Positions 29,227-39,030 of a stretch of 64,000 nt of DNA are shown here, one piece after another. Made by a program: the position numbers and the translations under genes. The stretch is from Chitinophaga pinensis (GTDB lineage: Bacteria; Bacteroidota; Bacteroidia; Flavobacteriales_D; Crocinitomicaceae). The stretch spans positions 1 to 64,000 of the forward strand of contig CAMCYF010000007.1 in the NCBI GenBank assembly GCA_945883825.1, written 5' to 3'. Within the stretch, counting starts at the first letter, position 1. Each line of letters opens with the position of its first letter. The notes beneath the pieces were generated by a model. That model was given only the letters and a program-made list of their open reading frames with translations. It was not told the origin of the DNA and made no database searches.

Positions 29227-29248
29227 AGCGACTTCGGTCGCTTTTTTT
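29227..29248 (+). terminator. Terminator with a TTCG tetraloop
   Basis: AGCGAC-TTCG-GTCGCT followed by six further T residues, a very stable short hairpin. It ends the type A surface protein gene; the minus-strand gene that faces it could use the same stem. Confidence 0.9.
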
Positions 29249-29259
29249 GTGAAAAATAA

Positions 29260-29607
29260 TTAAGCGCCTTTTTTCTTTGTTTGGGCATATCCTTCCTTTA
29301 CTAATAAATCAAAGACTTTGTCCCTAAAAGATCCCTGAATCAATATTTCATTATCTTTTACAGTACCTCCAACTCCAAATTTCCCTTTCAGAAACTTCCC
29401 TAAGGCCATTAAATCAGATTCTGCACCTATAAATCCCTCTACAAGCGTCACTTCCTTTCCTCCTCGTTGCTTGCGATCAATTGAAATATATAATTTTTGC
29501 TGATTTGGAACAAGTGTTTCCGCACTACTTTCGTCCGCTGACTGATATTCAAAATTTGGATTTGTAGAATAGACAACATTCACAAAATTTTTATTTTTCT
29601 TCGACAT
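29260..29607 (-). CDS. SUI1/YciH-family translation factor
   Basis: 115 residues. The C-terminal 85 residues match the eIF1/SUI1 fold as found in bacterial YciH: RKQRGGKEVTLVEGF, LKGKFGVGGTVKD and ILIQGSFRDKV. The N-terminal 40 residues are polar. YciH is thought to increase start-site fidelity, similar to IF-3. It faces the surface protein gene tail-to-tail across the terminator. Confidence 0.9.
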   Translation of the reverse strand: MSKKNKNFVNVVYSTNPNFEYQSADESSAETLVPNQQKLYISIDRKQRGGKEVTLVEGFIGAESDLMALGKFLKGKFGVGGTVKDNEILIQGSFRDKVFDLLVKEGYAQTKKKGA

Positions 29608-29688
29608 AAAAAGTAAATTTAAGTGTAAAAATAGAATTTGTCAAGGAAAATAAATTTATAAGCTCATTTTTTTTCGTAACTTAAGTTA

Positions 29689-30381
29689 ATGGAACAACAT
29701 GGAATTAAATTTTGGGCGGAAGACGATAGGCCACGAGAAAAACTACTTTTAAAAGGAAAAACAGCACTTTCTGATGCAGAATTACTAGCAATATTGATAG
29801 GTTCAGGAACCCGAAAAAAATGTGCAGTAACATTAGCAAAAGAAATTTTATCAGAATTTCAAAATAATCTAACTCTTTTTTCAAAAGTGCAAATATCAGA
29901 GCTACTAAAATTTAATGGTATCGGCGAAGCGAAAGCAATTTCAATTTTGGCCGCTTTAGAACTTGGGAGAAGAAGGCAGGGTGCTGAGCAACAAAAACAA
30001 ATTAAAGTAAGCAACTCAAATTCTGTTTATCAGCACTTAAAGCCATTTCTTTCAGATTTATTTCATGAAGAATTTTATGCGATTTACCTCAATAATGCAA
30101 ATGATATTATCAAAACCAAGCAGATTTCAATTGGTGGTATGACTGGAACTGTAGCAGATGGAAAAATTATATTTCGACATGCTTTAGAATGCAAGGCAAC
30201 AGCCATAATTCTCAGTCACAATCATCCAAGCGGAAAATGTACTCCGAGTCAAACTGATATTTCACTAACAAAATCTATTAGAGAATTTGGAAAATGCATC
30301 GATCTTAAACTCCTAGATCACCTCATTTTCACAGATAATGGTTATTTTAGCTTCGCCGATGAAGGCTTACTTGTAAATTAA
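29689..30381 (+). CDS. radC: RadC-family JAB-domain protein
   Basis: 230 residues. An N-terminal helical UPF0758/HhH-like part (KFNGIGEAKAISILAALELG near residue 80) precedes a JAB/MPN domain with the metal-binding HNHPSG and the downstream Asp (PSQTD). The name radC is historical; a repair role in enterobacteria was withdrawn, and JAB proteins are metallopeptidases or DNA-binding relatives. It starts 81 bases after YciH's start region, diverging, and is one base from wecB. Confidence 0.9.
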   Translation: MEQHGIKFWAEDDRPREKLLLKGKTALSDAELLAILIGSGTRKKCAVTLAKEILSEFQNNLTLFSKVQISELLKFNGIGEAKAISILAALELGRRRQGAEQQKQIKVSNSNSVYQHLKPFLSDLFHEEFYAIYLNNANDIIKTKQISIGGMTGTVADGKIIFRHALECKATAIILSHNHPSGKCTPSQTDISLTKSIREFGKCIDLKLLDHLIFTDNGYFSFADEGLLVN

Positions 30382-30382
30382 C

Positions 30383-31528
30383 ATGAAAAAAATCATTACT
30401 GTTATTGGTGCAAGACCGCAAATTATAAAAGCTGCTGCTATTAGTCGTGAAATAAAAAATAACTTTTCTGATAAAATCATTGAGGTAATTATTCACACCG
30501 GGCAGCATTACGACGAAAACATGTCGCAAATATTTTTTGAAGAATTGGAAATCCCATTTCCTAATTTCAATTTGAATGTTGGCAGTGGATCTCACGGAGA
30601 GCAAACAGCCAAAATGCTTGAAGGATTGGAGAATATTTACCTGCAAGAAAAACCAGATGCTGTAATTGTTTACGGTGACACAAATTCAACAATTGCAGGA
30701 GCTTTAGCCGCTTCAAAAATACATATTCCCGTTATACACATCGAAGCTGGATTGAGGAGCTTTAAAAAAGCAATGCCAGAAGAAATAAATAGAATTGCAT
30801 GCGATCATATGTCGACCTTGTTATTTACTCCTTCAGAAACAGGACATAGAAATTTATTAAATGAAGGCATCAAGAACGATAAAAAAGAAGCTGCTAGCAT
30901 TGATAATCCTAAAATCTATTTATGTGGCGACATAATGTATGATAACAGTTTGTATTTTTCAGCAATGTCAGAACAAAAATCTAAGATATTAAATGAATTA
31001 GAAATTACAACAGATGAATTTATTCTGTGTACAATCCACCGAGATACAAATACAGATGATACAGCAAATCTCAATGCTATTTTCCGTGCTTTATTAAGAA
31101 TTCAAAAAACAAGTAATTTAAAAATTGTTTTGCCACTGCATCCAAGAACTAAGGAGAAGTTAAACTCTCATCTAGATGAAACTCTGCTTACAGAACTAAA
31201 TCAAAATAAAAATTTTAAAATAATTCCGCCGCTAGGATTTTTAGATATTATTAGTCTTGAAAAAAATGCAAGGCTGATAATCACTGACAGCGGTGGTCTT
31301 CAAAAAGAAGCTTTTTTCTTTCAAAAACCTTGTGTTATATTAAGAGAACAAACAGAATGGATTGAAATTGTCGAAAATGGAAATGCATTAATTGCTGGAG
31401 CCAATGAACTAAAGATTATATCTTCTGTTGAAACATTATTTAAAAGAACAGACTTTACCTACCCCAACTTATATGGAGATGGAAACGCTTCCAATTTTAT
31501 TTGCAAAAAAATTACGGAGGAACTCTAA
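30383..31528 (+). CDS. wecB: UDP-N-acetylglucosamine 2-epimerase (non-hydrolysing)
   Basis: 381 residues, the usual length. Family motifs seen are GARPQIIKAAAI at the start, HTGQHYDENMSQIFFEEL, EAGLRSF and the C-terminal GGLQKEAFF. It interconverts UDP-GlcNAc and UDP-ManNAc for envelope polysaccharide. It starts one base after radC and overlaps the next gene at TAATG. The motif set excludes the hydrolysing NeuC type less firmly than the length and order would suggest. Confidence 0.92.
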   Translation: MKKIITVIGARPQIIKAAAISREIKNNFSDKIIEVIIHTGQHYDENMSQIFFEELEIPFPNFNLNVGSGSHGEQTAKMLEGLENIYLQEKPDAVIVYGDTNSTIAGALAASKIHIPVIHIEAGLRSFKKAMPEEINRIACDHMSTLLFTPSETGHRNLLNEGIKNDKKEAASIDNPKIYLCGDIMYDNSLYFSAMSEQKSKILNELEITTDEFILCTIHRDTNTDDTANLNAIFRALLRIQKTSNLKIVLPLHPRTKEKLNSHLDETLLTELNQNKNFKIIPPLGFLDIISLEKNARLIITDSGGLQKEAFFFQKPCVILREQTEWIEIVENGNALIAGANELKIISSVETLFKRTDFTYPNLYGDGNASNFICKKITEEL

Positions 31529-32814
31529 TGATTTTAATTTATGTAGATCAAATTACTGAAAGACTAATTTACACCCTTGGATTTATTTTTAAGGATCGGG
31601 AGATTCCCTATTCCCTAACAAATGATTTTGTAAAGTTTGAACAAAGCGAAAAGGCGAAATTCAATTATTCCGATCGAATATTTGAAAACTGTATAAACAT
31701 AAATCCAAGTTCTGTTATTTTTGATGAAAATATCGGAGTTTATGAAATTGATAAATGTCAGTTTTTTGAGGAAGAATGTCTGTCATTTAATGGAAAAGTA
31801 GATCCTCTAGCAAGTATATTTTATGTGCTTTCAAGAATGGAAGAATACACTTCTGTTGATTCAGATAGCCACAGTCGTTTTGAAGGAAAAAATAGTGTAT
31901 TATTTCGTTTTAAATGGAATGAAAAAGCAAGCTGTGATCTTTGGTGTGAAGACATAATTAATTACTTACTAAAGCACCGACTTCTAAGCAATAAAGGTGT
32001 TAAACCAAGTTTAAGTTTGCTGCCAACGTTTGATATTGACAATGCATATGCCTATAAATACAAAGGTTTTAGTAGAACTGTTCTTGCAACTTTAAAAGAT
32101 TTGTTATTTGGAAGAAAAAAAAGATTAATTGAACGCCAAAGAGTTCAGACTGGAATTTTAAAAGATCCATACGATACATTTGATAAAATTACTTCATTAA
32201 AAGATAAGAATATTGACTTCAAATTATTTTGGCTTTTAGGAGATTTTGCAAAATACGATCGAAATATTTCTGTAAAAAACAGTAAACAGAAGCAATTAAT
32301 TAAAAAAATGAGTGAAGTTGCAGATATCGGAATTCATCCAAGCTATAAATCAAATAGCTATGAATATTATTTACACAATGAAATTGAACGCCTAGAAGCT
32401 ATTATTAATAAGAGAGTACATTTTAGTCGCCAACATTTTTTAGTTCTAAAATTTCCCTATACATACAAAACCCTTATTGAGCAAGAAATTACAGATGACT
32501 ATTCAATGGGTTATGCTGATATCTGCGGATTTAGAGCAGGAACTTCTAGGCCTTTTAAATGGTTTGATTTGACGAAGAATGAAACAACAAAATTAAACAT
32601 TCATCCATTTGCTTTTATGGACGGAACTCTAAATGAATATTTGAAATTAACACCGAAGGAAGCGATTAAAAAAATTCAGTTGCTCTTTGATGAGGTCAAA
32701 AAATATGGTGGCCAGTTTAGTTTTATTTGGCACAATGAAACCATTGGAAACTACGGAATTTGGAAGAACTGGTCAGAAGTTTTTGACTTTAGTATCGATC
32801 TTAACATAAAATAA
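31528..32814 (+). CDS. Polysaccharide deacetylase-like protein (DUF7033-type N-terminus)
   Basis: 428 residues from ATG 31528, which shares a base with the wecB stop (TAATG) and has an unusually good GGAGG 7 bases upstream. The first 130 residues resemble the domain called DUF7033, then comes a NodB-like barrel: LPTFDIDNAYAY as motif 1 (an Asp pair for metal), and DIGIHPSYKS near residue 265 as the HxxxS-like motif 2. Deacetylases of this group act on GlcNAc or related sugars. Pairing with wecB suggests ManNAc/GlcNAc polymers. Whether it is catalytically competent is uncertain. Confidence 0.82.
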   Translation: MILIYVDQITERLIYTLGFIFKDREIPYSLTNDFVKFEQSEKAKFNYSDRIFENCININPSSVIFDENIGVYEIDKCQFFEEECLSFNGKVDPLASIFYVLSRMEEYTSVDSDSHSRFEGKNSVLFRFKWNEKASCDLWCEDIINYLLKHRLLSNKGVKPSLSLLPTFDIDNAYAYKYKGFSRTVLATLKDLLFGRKKRLIERQRVQTGILKDPYDTFDKITSLKDKNIDFKLFWLLGDFAKYDRNISVKNSKQKQLIKKMSEVADIGIHPSYKSNSYEYYLHNEIERLEAIINKRVHFSRQHFLVLKFPYTYKTLIEQEITDDYSMGYADICGFRAGTSRPFKWFDLTKNETTKLNIHPFAFMDGTLNEYLKLTPKEAIKKIQLLFDEVKKYGGQFSFIWHNETIGNYGIWKNWSEVFDFSIDLNIK

Positions 32815-32834
32815 AAAAGACATTCTAAATTTGC

Positions 32835-32842
32835 TAACTTTG
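32835..32842 (+). promoter_or_regulatory. -7 element of the response regulator gene
   Basis: TAACTTTG, 14 bases before the ATG. No matching TTTG 19 bases upstream. Suggests the regulator is not only read through from wecB. Confidence 0.5.
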
Positions 32843-32856
32843 TTTAAAATGTTTGT

Positions 32857-33525
32857 ATGGCTTCAATCTTAATTGTTGACGATGATGAAGATATCCGAGA
32901 ATTGTTAAAATACAATTTAGAAAGACATAATCATTCGGTTAGAGCTGTTGAAAATGGTCTTAGATGCATTGAGGCCGTAGCTTCTGAAAAACCAGATTTA
33001 ATTTTATTGGATGTCATGATGCCACAAATGGATGGAATTGAGGTCTGCGAACAACTTAAAGCTAATGAAGCATACAATTCTATACTAATTTGTTTTTTAA
33101 CCGCTAGAAACGAAGATTATAGTCAAATAGCAGGCTTAGAGGCTGGTGGCGATGATTACGTTTCAAAACCAATAAAACCAAAAGTTTTAATTAGTAGAAT
33201 AAATGCTTTGTTGCGAAGATTAGATCTAAATAAATCGAAAGATATCATTGACACTTGCACAGTAAAAATCAATCGCGAAAATTATACCGTTGAAAAAAAT
33301 GGAGATACATTTCATCTTCCACGCAAAGAATTTGAATTACTTGCACTGTTAATTTCACAACCAAATTTTGTTTTTAAAAGAATTGTAATTTTAGAAAAAG
33401 TATGGGGGACTGATATTGTTGTTGGCGATAGAACGATTGATGTTCATATTCGAAAATTACGCGAAAAAATTGGGCCGCAATATATTACTACTATAAAAGG
33501 AATTGGCTACAAGTTTAACAACTAA
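32857..33525 (+). CDS. OmpR/PhoB-family response regulator, no partner kinase in the window
   Basis: 222 residues. Receiver domain (about 1-115) with acidic pocket DDD near residues 8-10, phospho-Asp in LLDVMMP near residue 52 and the conserved Lys in SKP near residue 105; winged helix at about 130-222 (DRTIDVHIRKLREKIG). A typical DNA-binding two-component regulator. No histidine kinase is adjacent, so partner and regulon are unknown; neighbours are a polysaccharide gene upstream and a VWD-domain gene downstream. Confidence 0.92.
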   Translation: MASILIVDDDEDIRELLKYNLERHNHSVRAVENGLRCIEAVASEKPDLILLDVMMPQMDGIEVCEQLKANEAYNSILICFLTARNEDYSQIAGLEAGGDDYVSKPIKPKVLISRINALLRRLDLNKSKDIIDTCTVKINRENYTVEKNGDTFHLPRKEFELLALLISQPNFVFKRIVILEKVWGTDIVVGDRTIDVHIRKLREKIGPQYITTIKGIGYKFNN

Positions 33526-33565
33526 AATCGGCTAGGTTTTTGATATAATTTTTTAAACTAAAAAT

Positions 33566-35071
33566 ATGAAAAAAAGAACCCTACTTTTTTATCTAACATT
33601 CCTAAGTAATGTTGTTTTTTCGCAAGATGTATTTTCTTCTGCTTTTTCAGAGATAAAAAATGACCTTGTCTCCTGGGATCCAATTCGTGGAGAATGGTTA
33701 GCAACAAGTATTCTTGCAATGAAAGACAATGCAACTATTCCAGATAGGACATTTCCTGAAGAGTTTACACCATATGAAATGTTGACGATGATTCCTCTGC
33801 AAAAAAGAAAGGAAATCGCAGAAAAAGTTGCAAGTCAGCAAAGCACACAGATAACGCAGTTCAATCGAGAATGGAATTTCGTAAATTTATTTTTTAATCA
33901 TAGTTTTTGTGAGCCTTCAATTGGCAGAAGTTATGGTGATCCACACTTAAATTCTTTTGATAATGCAAGTTATTCTTTTCAAACTGTCGGAGAATTTGTG
34001 CTCTCTAAATCTAAGGCAATACCGTTTGAAGTTCAAGTACGTCAAATGCCTCAAGATCAAAGTTTCTCTCTTAATAACGCTGTTGCTATGAATGTTGGAG
34101 GCGATCGCTTGAGTTTTTATACAGATGAAAAACCCGATAATCAAAAACAGGCCTTTAGATTAAATGGAGCTGGAACGCAGCTATCTGGCAGAACATACTT
34201 CTTGCCAAAAGGAGGGACGATCCGTTTAGAGGGTAGAAATTATATTGTTTCTTGGCCTACAGGTGAATCGGTAATTATTGACAATCGTTCGACCGGAAAA
34301 ATGAAGTTTGTAAATATCACTGTACAAGTTTTTAAGTGCGATAAAAATCAATATGAAGGTCTATTAGGGAATTTAAATGGAAATCAAAATGATGATTTTA
34401 ACGGGCGTGATAATAAGGGACAAAGGCCTGTTTTTATTTCAAGCTACGGGAATTTTGGACTTGAGCAAGCTACTGCAATTGCTGAAAAAGAATATTTAAA
34501 TTTTTTGGCAAGAGATTTTGCAGATGATTGGCGTGTTAATGACCAAACAACACTCTTTGATTATAGCATTGGTGAATCTACTGCTTCATTTACAGATAAG
34601 TCTTTTCCAAATATTCATTACACCCTGTATGATCTTCCCCTAGACCGTCAAAATAGTGCTAGGAGAAGATGTGAAGAAATGGGGATTTCTCAAGCAGAAA
34701 TGAATGGCTGTATTTACGACCAAGGATTTCTAAATATTCCACCAAATCCTATTCCAAATCCTAGTAGACCAACAAGCGGAGGAACATTACAAAAATTAAA
34801 TTATCCTGCGCTAAATACTAACCAAGGACTTATAATGAACAAGGGCGATAAAGGAGATGAAAATACCAAGCCATCAACTATTGAAAAACCGAGTGAAATT
34901 GAGAGGGAAATAAACCAAAATGAAAGAGGGAATGAAGAAGAGATCATAAAAGTGCCGAATGTGATTACAATTCCAAAACCTGTGAGAACTGAGCCTTCAA
35001 AACCAGTTTCTCCTTCAAAACCAATTCAAAATACAACACCTATCAAAAAAGAAATAAAAGGAAAAGGGTAA
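33566..35071 (+). CDS. Secreted protein with a von Willebrand type D-like domain
   Basis: 501 residues. A signal peptide (about 1-18) precedes about 90 residues of helix, then a region from GDPHLNSFDNASYSFQ (about residue 125) through GLLGNLNGNQNDDFNGRDN (about 270-290) that has the opening and closing marks of a VWD domain. After it come a cysteine pair and a low-complexity Pro/Lys/Glu-rich tail (about 390-501). There is no T9SS tail, so it may stay periplasmic or be released another way. VWD domains polymerise or bind lipids in animals; in bacteria they are occasional and of unclear role. Its stop touches queG's on the other strand with no gap. Confidence 0.78.
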   Translation: MKKRTLLFYLTFLSNVVFSQDVFSSAFSEIKNDLVSWDPIRGEWLATSILAMKDNATIPDRTFPEEFTPYEMLTMIPLQKRKEIAEKVASQQSTQITQFNREWNFVNLFFNHSFCEPSIGRSYGDPHLNSFDNASYSFQTVGEFVLSKSKAIPFEVQVRQMPQDQSFSLNNAVAMNVGGDRLSFYTDEKPDNQKQAFRLNGAGTQLSGRTYFLPKGGTIRLEGRNYIVSWPTGESVIIDNRSTGKMKFVNITVQVFKCDKNQYEGLLGNLNGNQNDDFNGRDNKGQRPVFISSYGNFGLEQATAIAEKEYLNFLARDFADDWRVNDQTTLFDYSIGESTASFTDKSFPNIHYTLYDLPLDRQNSARRRCEEMGISQAEMNGCIYDQGFLNIPPNPIPNPSRPTSGGTLQKLNYPALNTNQGLIMNKGDKGDENTKPSTIEKPSEIEREINQNERGNEEEIIKVPNVITIPKPVRTEPSKPVSPSKPIQNTTPIKKEIKGKG

Positions 35072-36004
35072 TTAGATTTTTTTTTGAATAAACTGAATAT
35101 TTCTTTTTAAGCCTTCAAATTTTGTTCGTTTTACAGCACTTTTCTGAAACAAGAGATCAAAAGTTTCCAATTGTAAATTTTTCCAATCATTATTTGTTAA
35201 ATCTAAGAGTGATAATGCAGGCTTAAACCGCGCTTCTTTTGTAACTTTTGAAAAACGATTCCAAGGACAAACATCCTGACACACGTCGCAACCAAACATC
35301 CAATTATCCATTTTACCTTTAAATTCCGAGGGAAGCAACTCATCTTTCAATTCAATGGTAAAATAAGAAATACATTTTGAACCATCAACTACATAAGGTT
35401 GCACAATCGCTTCAGTTGGACAAGCATCAATGCATTTTGTACAGGTCCCACAATAATCTTGGATAGGACCGTCTGGTTCAATAACTAGATCAATAATTAA
35501 TTCTGCAATGAAAAAAAAACTGCCATTTTGAGGATGGATTAAATTTGTGTGTTTCCCAATCCAACCCAAACCTGATTTTTTTGCCCAAACCTTATCCATT
35601 ACTGGTGCAGAATCCACAAAAACACGACCACTCACCTCCCCTATTTCCTGCTTTATATGCTCTAGTAATTCTGTTAATTTATCTTTGATTACAAAATGAT
35701 AATCCTCACCATAAGCATATTTGGATATTTTTGGAGCTAAAGAATCTGCTTGTTTCTCCTCTGGAAAATAATTTAGCAACAAGGAAACTACTGTTTTTGC
35801 ATCATCCACTAATAAGCGTGGATCAAGTCTTTTGTCAAAATGATTTGACATATAAGCCATTTTCCCGTGGTAATTATTATTTAACCATTGATCCAATCGA
35901 GGTGCTTCCTCTTCTAGGAAATTTGCTTCTGAAAATCCACAATGAAAAAAACCAAGCGCTGTTGCTTTATCTCTGATTACTTTTTTATAATCTGCTTTTT
36001 GCAT
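35072..36004 (-). CDS. queG: Epoxyqueuosine reductase
   Basis: 310 residues. Two [4Fe-4S] clusters are visible as [12 protein letters not shown] near residue 186 and [10 protein letters not shown] near residue 240, and the N-terminal domain that holds the cobalamin is present (about 1-170). It makes queuosine from epoxyqueuosine in tRNA. It is 5 bases downstream of ruvB, its transcription partner. Confidence 0.95.
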   Translation of the reverse strand: MQKADYKKVIRDKATALGFFHCGFSEANFLEEEAPRLDQWLNNNYHGKMAYMSNHFDKRLDPRLLVDDAKTVVSLLLNYFPEEKQADSLAPKISKYAYGEDYHFVIKDKLTELLEHIKQEIGEVSGRVFVDSAPVMDKVWAKKSGLGWIGKHTNLIHPQNGSFFFIAELIIDLVIEPDGPIQDYCGTCTKCIDACPTEAIVQPYVVDGSKCISYFTIELKDELLPSEFKGKMDNWMFGCDVCQDVCPWNRFSKVTKEARFKPALSLLDLTNNDWKNLQLETFDLLFQKSAVKRTKFEGLKRNIQFIQKKI

Positions 36005-36009
36005 GAGAA

Positions 36010-37032
36010 TTAGAACAAGTCACCTTGAGAAAAGCCAATATCTCTTCCAAGATGCTTATAGCTTCTTTCTGTTGCTTTTCTTCCGCGGGGAGTTCGCATT
36101 AAAAACCCCTCTTGAATTAAGAATGGCTCATATACTTCCTCTAAAGTCCCAGTATTTTCTCCAATTGCTGTTGCAATAGTCGATAATCCAACTGGACCAC
36201 CATTAAACTTATCGATTATCACTTTTAAAATACGAATGTCCATTTCATCTAAGCCGTTTGCATCTACATTTAATGCTTTCAATGCAAATTCAGTAATTGC
36301 GTCATCGATGGAACCTGTTCCTTTTATTTGTGCAAAATCCCGAACGCGACGCAACAAAGCATTTGCAATTCGAGGTGTACCTCTACTTCTACTTGCAATT
36401 TTAAAAGCAGCATCTTCATCAATCGAAATATTTAGTAATCCGGAAGAGCGTTCAACAATACTTGTGAGTGTTTTAGAATCATAATATTCTAAGCGAGAAT
36501 TAATTCCAAATCGAGCACGTAAAGGTCGCGTTAACAAGCCCGAACGAGTTGTAGCACCAATCAATGTAAATGGATTCAGGTTTATCTGTACGCTTCTTGC
36601 ATTTGGTCCTGTATCAATTAAAATGTCAATCACATAATCTTCCATGGCAGAATACAAGTATTCCTCTACAACAGGGCTTAAGCGATGTATTTCATCAATA
36701 AATAAAACATCTCCATCTCCTAAATTCGTCAGCAAACCAGCTAAATCTCCTGGCTTATCCAAAACAGGTCCACTTGTGACTTTAAATCCTACTCCCATTT
36801 CATTGGCAATAATATGTGCTAAAGTTGTTTTTCCAAGTCCTGGAGGCCCATGAAGCAAAACATGATCCAAGGGTTCCTTTCGTAATTTAGCAGCTTGAAT
36901 AAAAACTTCAAGATTTTCTACAATCGCAGGTTGACCTGAAAAATCAGCTAAATATTTGGGACGTAAAACTTTATCAATTTCCTGATCAAGATTCTCATCT
37001 AAATTTTCTCTATAATCAAAAGATTCTTCCAC
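36010..37032 (-). CDS. ruvB: Holliday junction branch-migration ATPase
   Basis: 340 residues. AAA+ marks: Walker [12 protein letters not shown] near residue 60, Walker B LFIDEIHR near residue 108, and [18 protein letters not shown] near residue 160. A C-terminal winged helix follows. RuvB drives branch migration with RuvA, which is not in the window. A CAAAAATA site at 37047-37054 reads TATTTTTG on this strand and could be an internal promoter. Confidence 0.97.
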   Translation of the reverse strand: MEESFDYRENLDENLDQEIDKVLRPKYLADFSGQPAIVENLEVFIQAAKLRKEPLDHVLLHGPPGLGKTTLAHIIANEMGVGFKVTSGPVLDKPGDLAGLLTNLGDGDVLFIDEIHRLSPVVEEYLYSAMEDYVIDILIDTGPNARSVQINLNPFTLIGATTRSGLLTRPLRARFGINSRLEYYDSKTLTSIVERSSGLLNISIDEDAAFKIASRSRGTPRIANALLRRVRDFAQIKGTGSIDDAITEFALKALNVDANGLDEMDIRILKVIIDKFNGGPVGLSTIATAIGENTGTLEEVYEPFLIQEGFLMRTPRGRKATERSYKHLGRDIGFSQGDLF

Positions 37033-37076
37033 TTAGCTATTTTATACAAAAATACAAAAGCAAAGCAGAAAAGTGA

Positions 37077-37745
37077 CTAATTATTTTTAATCTCCAAGTA
37101 AAAATCGCTCATGGAATCAAAGCTAAAATCTGCAAGTTTAAGTTTTGAATTAATAATATGTGTTTTTTCAGGAATACATACCACTTTCATCCGTGCAGCA
37201 AGCCCAGCAATTACGCCGTTGTATGAATCTTCTATAACCAAGCATTTAGTTGGAGAAACCATCAATTCTTCAGCAACTTTTAAATAAACTGCTGGATGAG
37301 GCTTGCCATAATTTTCTGTCTCAGCAGAACAAGTAACATGAAAGTAATGCTGAATTTTTAATTCTCTTAAAACAATGGCGATTAAACGAGAAGATGAAGA
37401 TGTTGCTAATCCAATTTTTAGCTTTTGCTGCTTTAAAAAATCCAGAGTTTGACAAACTCCATCCAAAGCTTGTGCATTTTGCGAGATCAAAACTTCCATT
37501 TTAGAGATAATCTTTTCAGCAATTTGATTTTCATCTACAAGCCCCCAATTTTCGTGTTTATTCCAAAAATGAATAACCTCATCAATACGTAAACCAACTG
37601 TTTTCTCGAAATCTTTTTTTAAAAGCTTTGAACCTAAAGATGCAAAAACTTCTTCCATTGCAATTTTCCAAAGTGGTTCAGAGTCTATTAAAACCCCATC
37701 CATGTCAAATATTACAGCTTCAAAGTCAGATAAATTTATCTTCAA
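37077..37745 (-). CDS. HAD phosphatase, HxpB/beta-phosphoglucomutase-like
   Basis: 222 residues. Motif I FDMDGVLIDSEPLW supplies the nucleophile Asp and its partner, motif II is ATSSSSRL, motif III the GKPHPAVYL lysine, and motif IV LVIEDSYNG. The cap domain lies between I and II. The closest known group removes phosphate from sugar phosphates (2-deoxyglucose-6-P, hexitol phosphates); beta-phosphoglucomutase is the alternative. It is 13 bases from the CNNM gene and in the purQ-purD operon direction. Confidence 0.85.
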   Translation of the reverse strand: MKINLSDFEAVIFDMDGVLIDSEPLWKIAMEEVFASLGSKLLKKDFEKTVGLRIDEVIHFWNKHENWGLVDENQIAEKIISKMEVLISQNAQALDGVCQTLDFLKQQKLKIGLATSSSSRLIAIVLRELKIQHYFHVTCSAETENYGKPHPAVYLKVAEELMVSPTKCLVIEDSYNGVIAGLAARMKVVCIPEKTHIINSKLKLADFSFDSMSDFYLEIKNN

Positions 37746-37758
37746 CCCAAAATAATTT

Positions 37759-39015
37759 TTATGATTCAGTATTAACTCGAACTTTTATAATTCGTCGATC
37801 GCTTACTTCTTCTATTGTAAGGATATAGTTGCTAATTTCACAGACTTTTCCATTTTCTGGAATACTCTCTAAATGATGAATAATTAAACCACCTAAAGTA
37901 TCATACTCATCAGATTCTTCGAATTTTAAATGATACTTTTCATTGAGATAATCAATATCCATTCTAGCAGAAAAAAGAAATTCCGTATCGCTAATTTGCT
38001 CTTCCAATAAATTATCTTTGTCATGCTCGTCTTCAATTTCTCCAAAGATTTCTTCAATAACATCTTCCAAAGTAACAATTCCAGCAGTTCCTCCATATTC
38101 ATCTGTAACAACAGCAACATGACCACCTTCTTTTGTAAATTTCTCTAGTAATTCTTTTCCTGACATCACAAAAGGTATAAAACTGATAGGTTTTATTACT
38201 TCACTAATTTTCTTTGGTTTTTTAAATAATTCATAGGAATGAACATAGCCAATAATATTATCAATGGAATCTCGAAAAATCATGATTTTTGACAAGCCTT
38301 TTTCAACAAATAGTTTATTTAATTCATCGATATCTGTCTCAAAATCAACAGCAATAATTTCAGTTCTTGGAATCATGCAGTCACTTGCACGAACATTTGT
38401 AAAATCTAGCGCATTGCTGAGAATATTCATTTCATTGCTTAACTGCTCTTTTGAATTAATACGCGAATTTAAATCATCCACATAATGCTCTAAATCGACC
38501 TTTGAAAAAACCTTATCTGAATTTTCATTTTTAGCACCAAAAATTCGCAAAACAAACCAACTTATAAATAGTATGATTTGAGTTGGGATAAAGAGTAAGA
38601 TAAAACAAATAAACATTGGTGAAAGACCAATATTTAAAAATTTATTCGGATTAATCTGAACAATTGCTTTTGGAAGAAATTCTGCTGTAATAAGAACAAG
38701 TAATGTTGAAACAACAGTCTGAATAACCAAAACAGCACCTTCAGAAGTTAAACCCATTGAGATTAAATAAGGATTTAATATTTGAGCTGCAGAAATTCCA
38801 TAAATCACTAATGAAATATTATTTCCCAATAAAAGCATGGCAATCATGGTCGATTCTTTTTTGTAGAATAGGGAAATTATTTTGCTTTTTAGAGTTCCTT
38901 GACTTTTTTGAACTTCAATTTTTAAACGATTAGAAGCCAAATAAGCAAGTTCCATTCCAGAAAAAAAAGCAGAGAAGAAAAGCGAGAGAAATATCAATAA
39001 ATAATCAGTATTCAT
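37759..39015 (-). CDS. CNNM/HlyC-family membrane protein with CBS domains
   Basis: 418 residues. Four TM helices and a small loop (about 1-180, DUF21) are followed by a CBS pair (MIPRTEIIAVD then GYVHSYEL, and AVVTDEYGGTAGIVTLEDVIEEIFGEI), then a CorC/HlyC transporter-associated domain (about 340-418). The family is linked to magnesium or cobalt efflux; hemolysin names are historical. GldE, a Flavobacteriia gliding factor, belongs to the same superfamily, but gene context does not support that name. Confidence 0.87.
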   Translation of the reverse strand: MNTDYLLIFLSLFFSAFFSGMELAYLASNRLKIEVQKSQGTLKSKIISLFYKKESTMIAMLLLGNNISLVIYGISAAQILNPYLISMGLTSEGAVLVIQTVVSTLLVLITAEFLPKAIVQINPNKFLNIGLSPMFICFILLFIPTQIILFISWFVLRIFGAKNENSDKVFSKVDLEHYVDDLNSRINSKEQLSNEMNILSNALDFTNVRASDCMIPRTEIIAVDFETDIDELNKLFVEKGLSKIMIFRDSIDNIIGYVHSYELFKKPKKISEVIKPISFIPFVMSGKELLEKFTKEGGHVAVVTDEYGGTAGIVTLEDVIEEIFGEIEDEHDKDNLLEEQISDTEFLFSARMDIDYLNEKYHLKFEESDEYDTLGGLIIHHLESIPENGKVCEISNYILTIEEVSDRRIIKVRVNTES

Positions 39016-39030
39016 TTACGAGATGTTGAA

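Noticed and set aside
37759-39015. Naming the CNNM-type protein gldE
   Set aside because: Neighbours expected for gldE (gldD, ssb) are absent; the general family name is safer.
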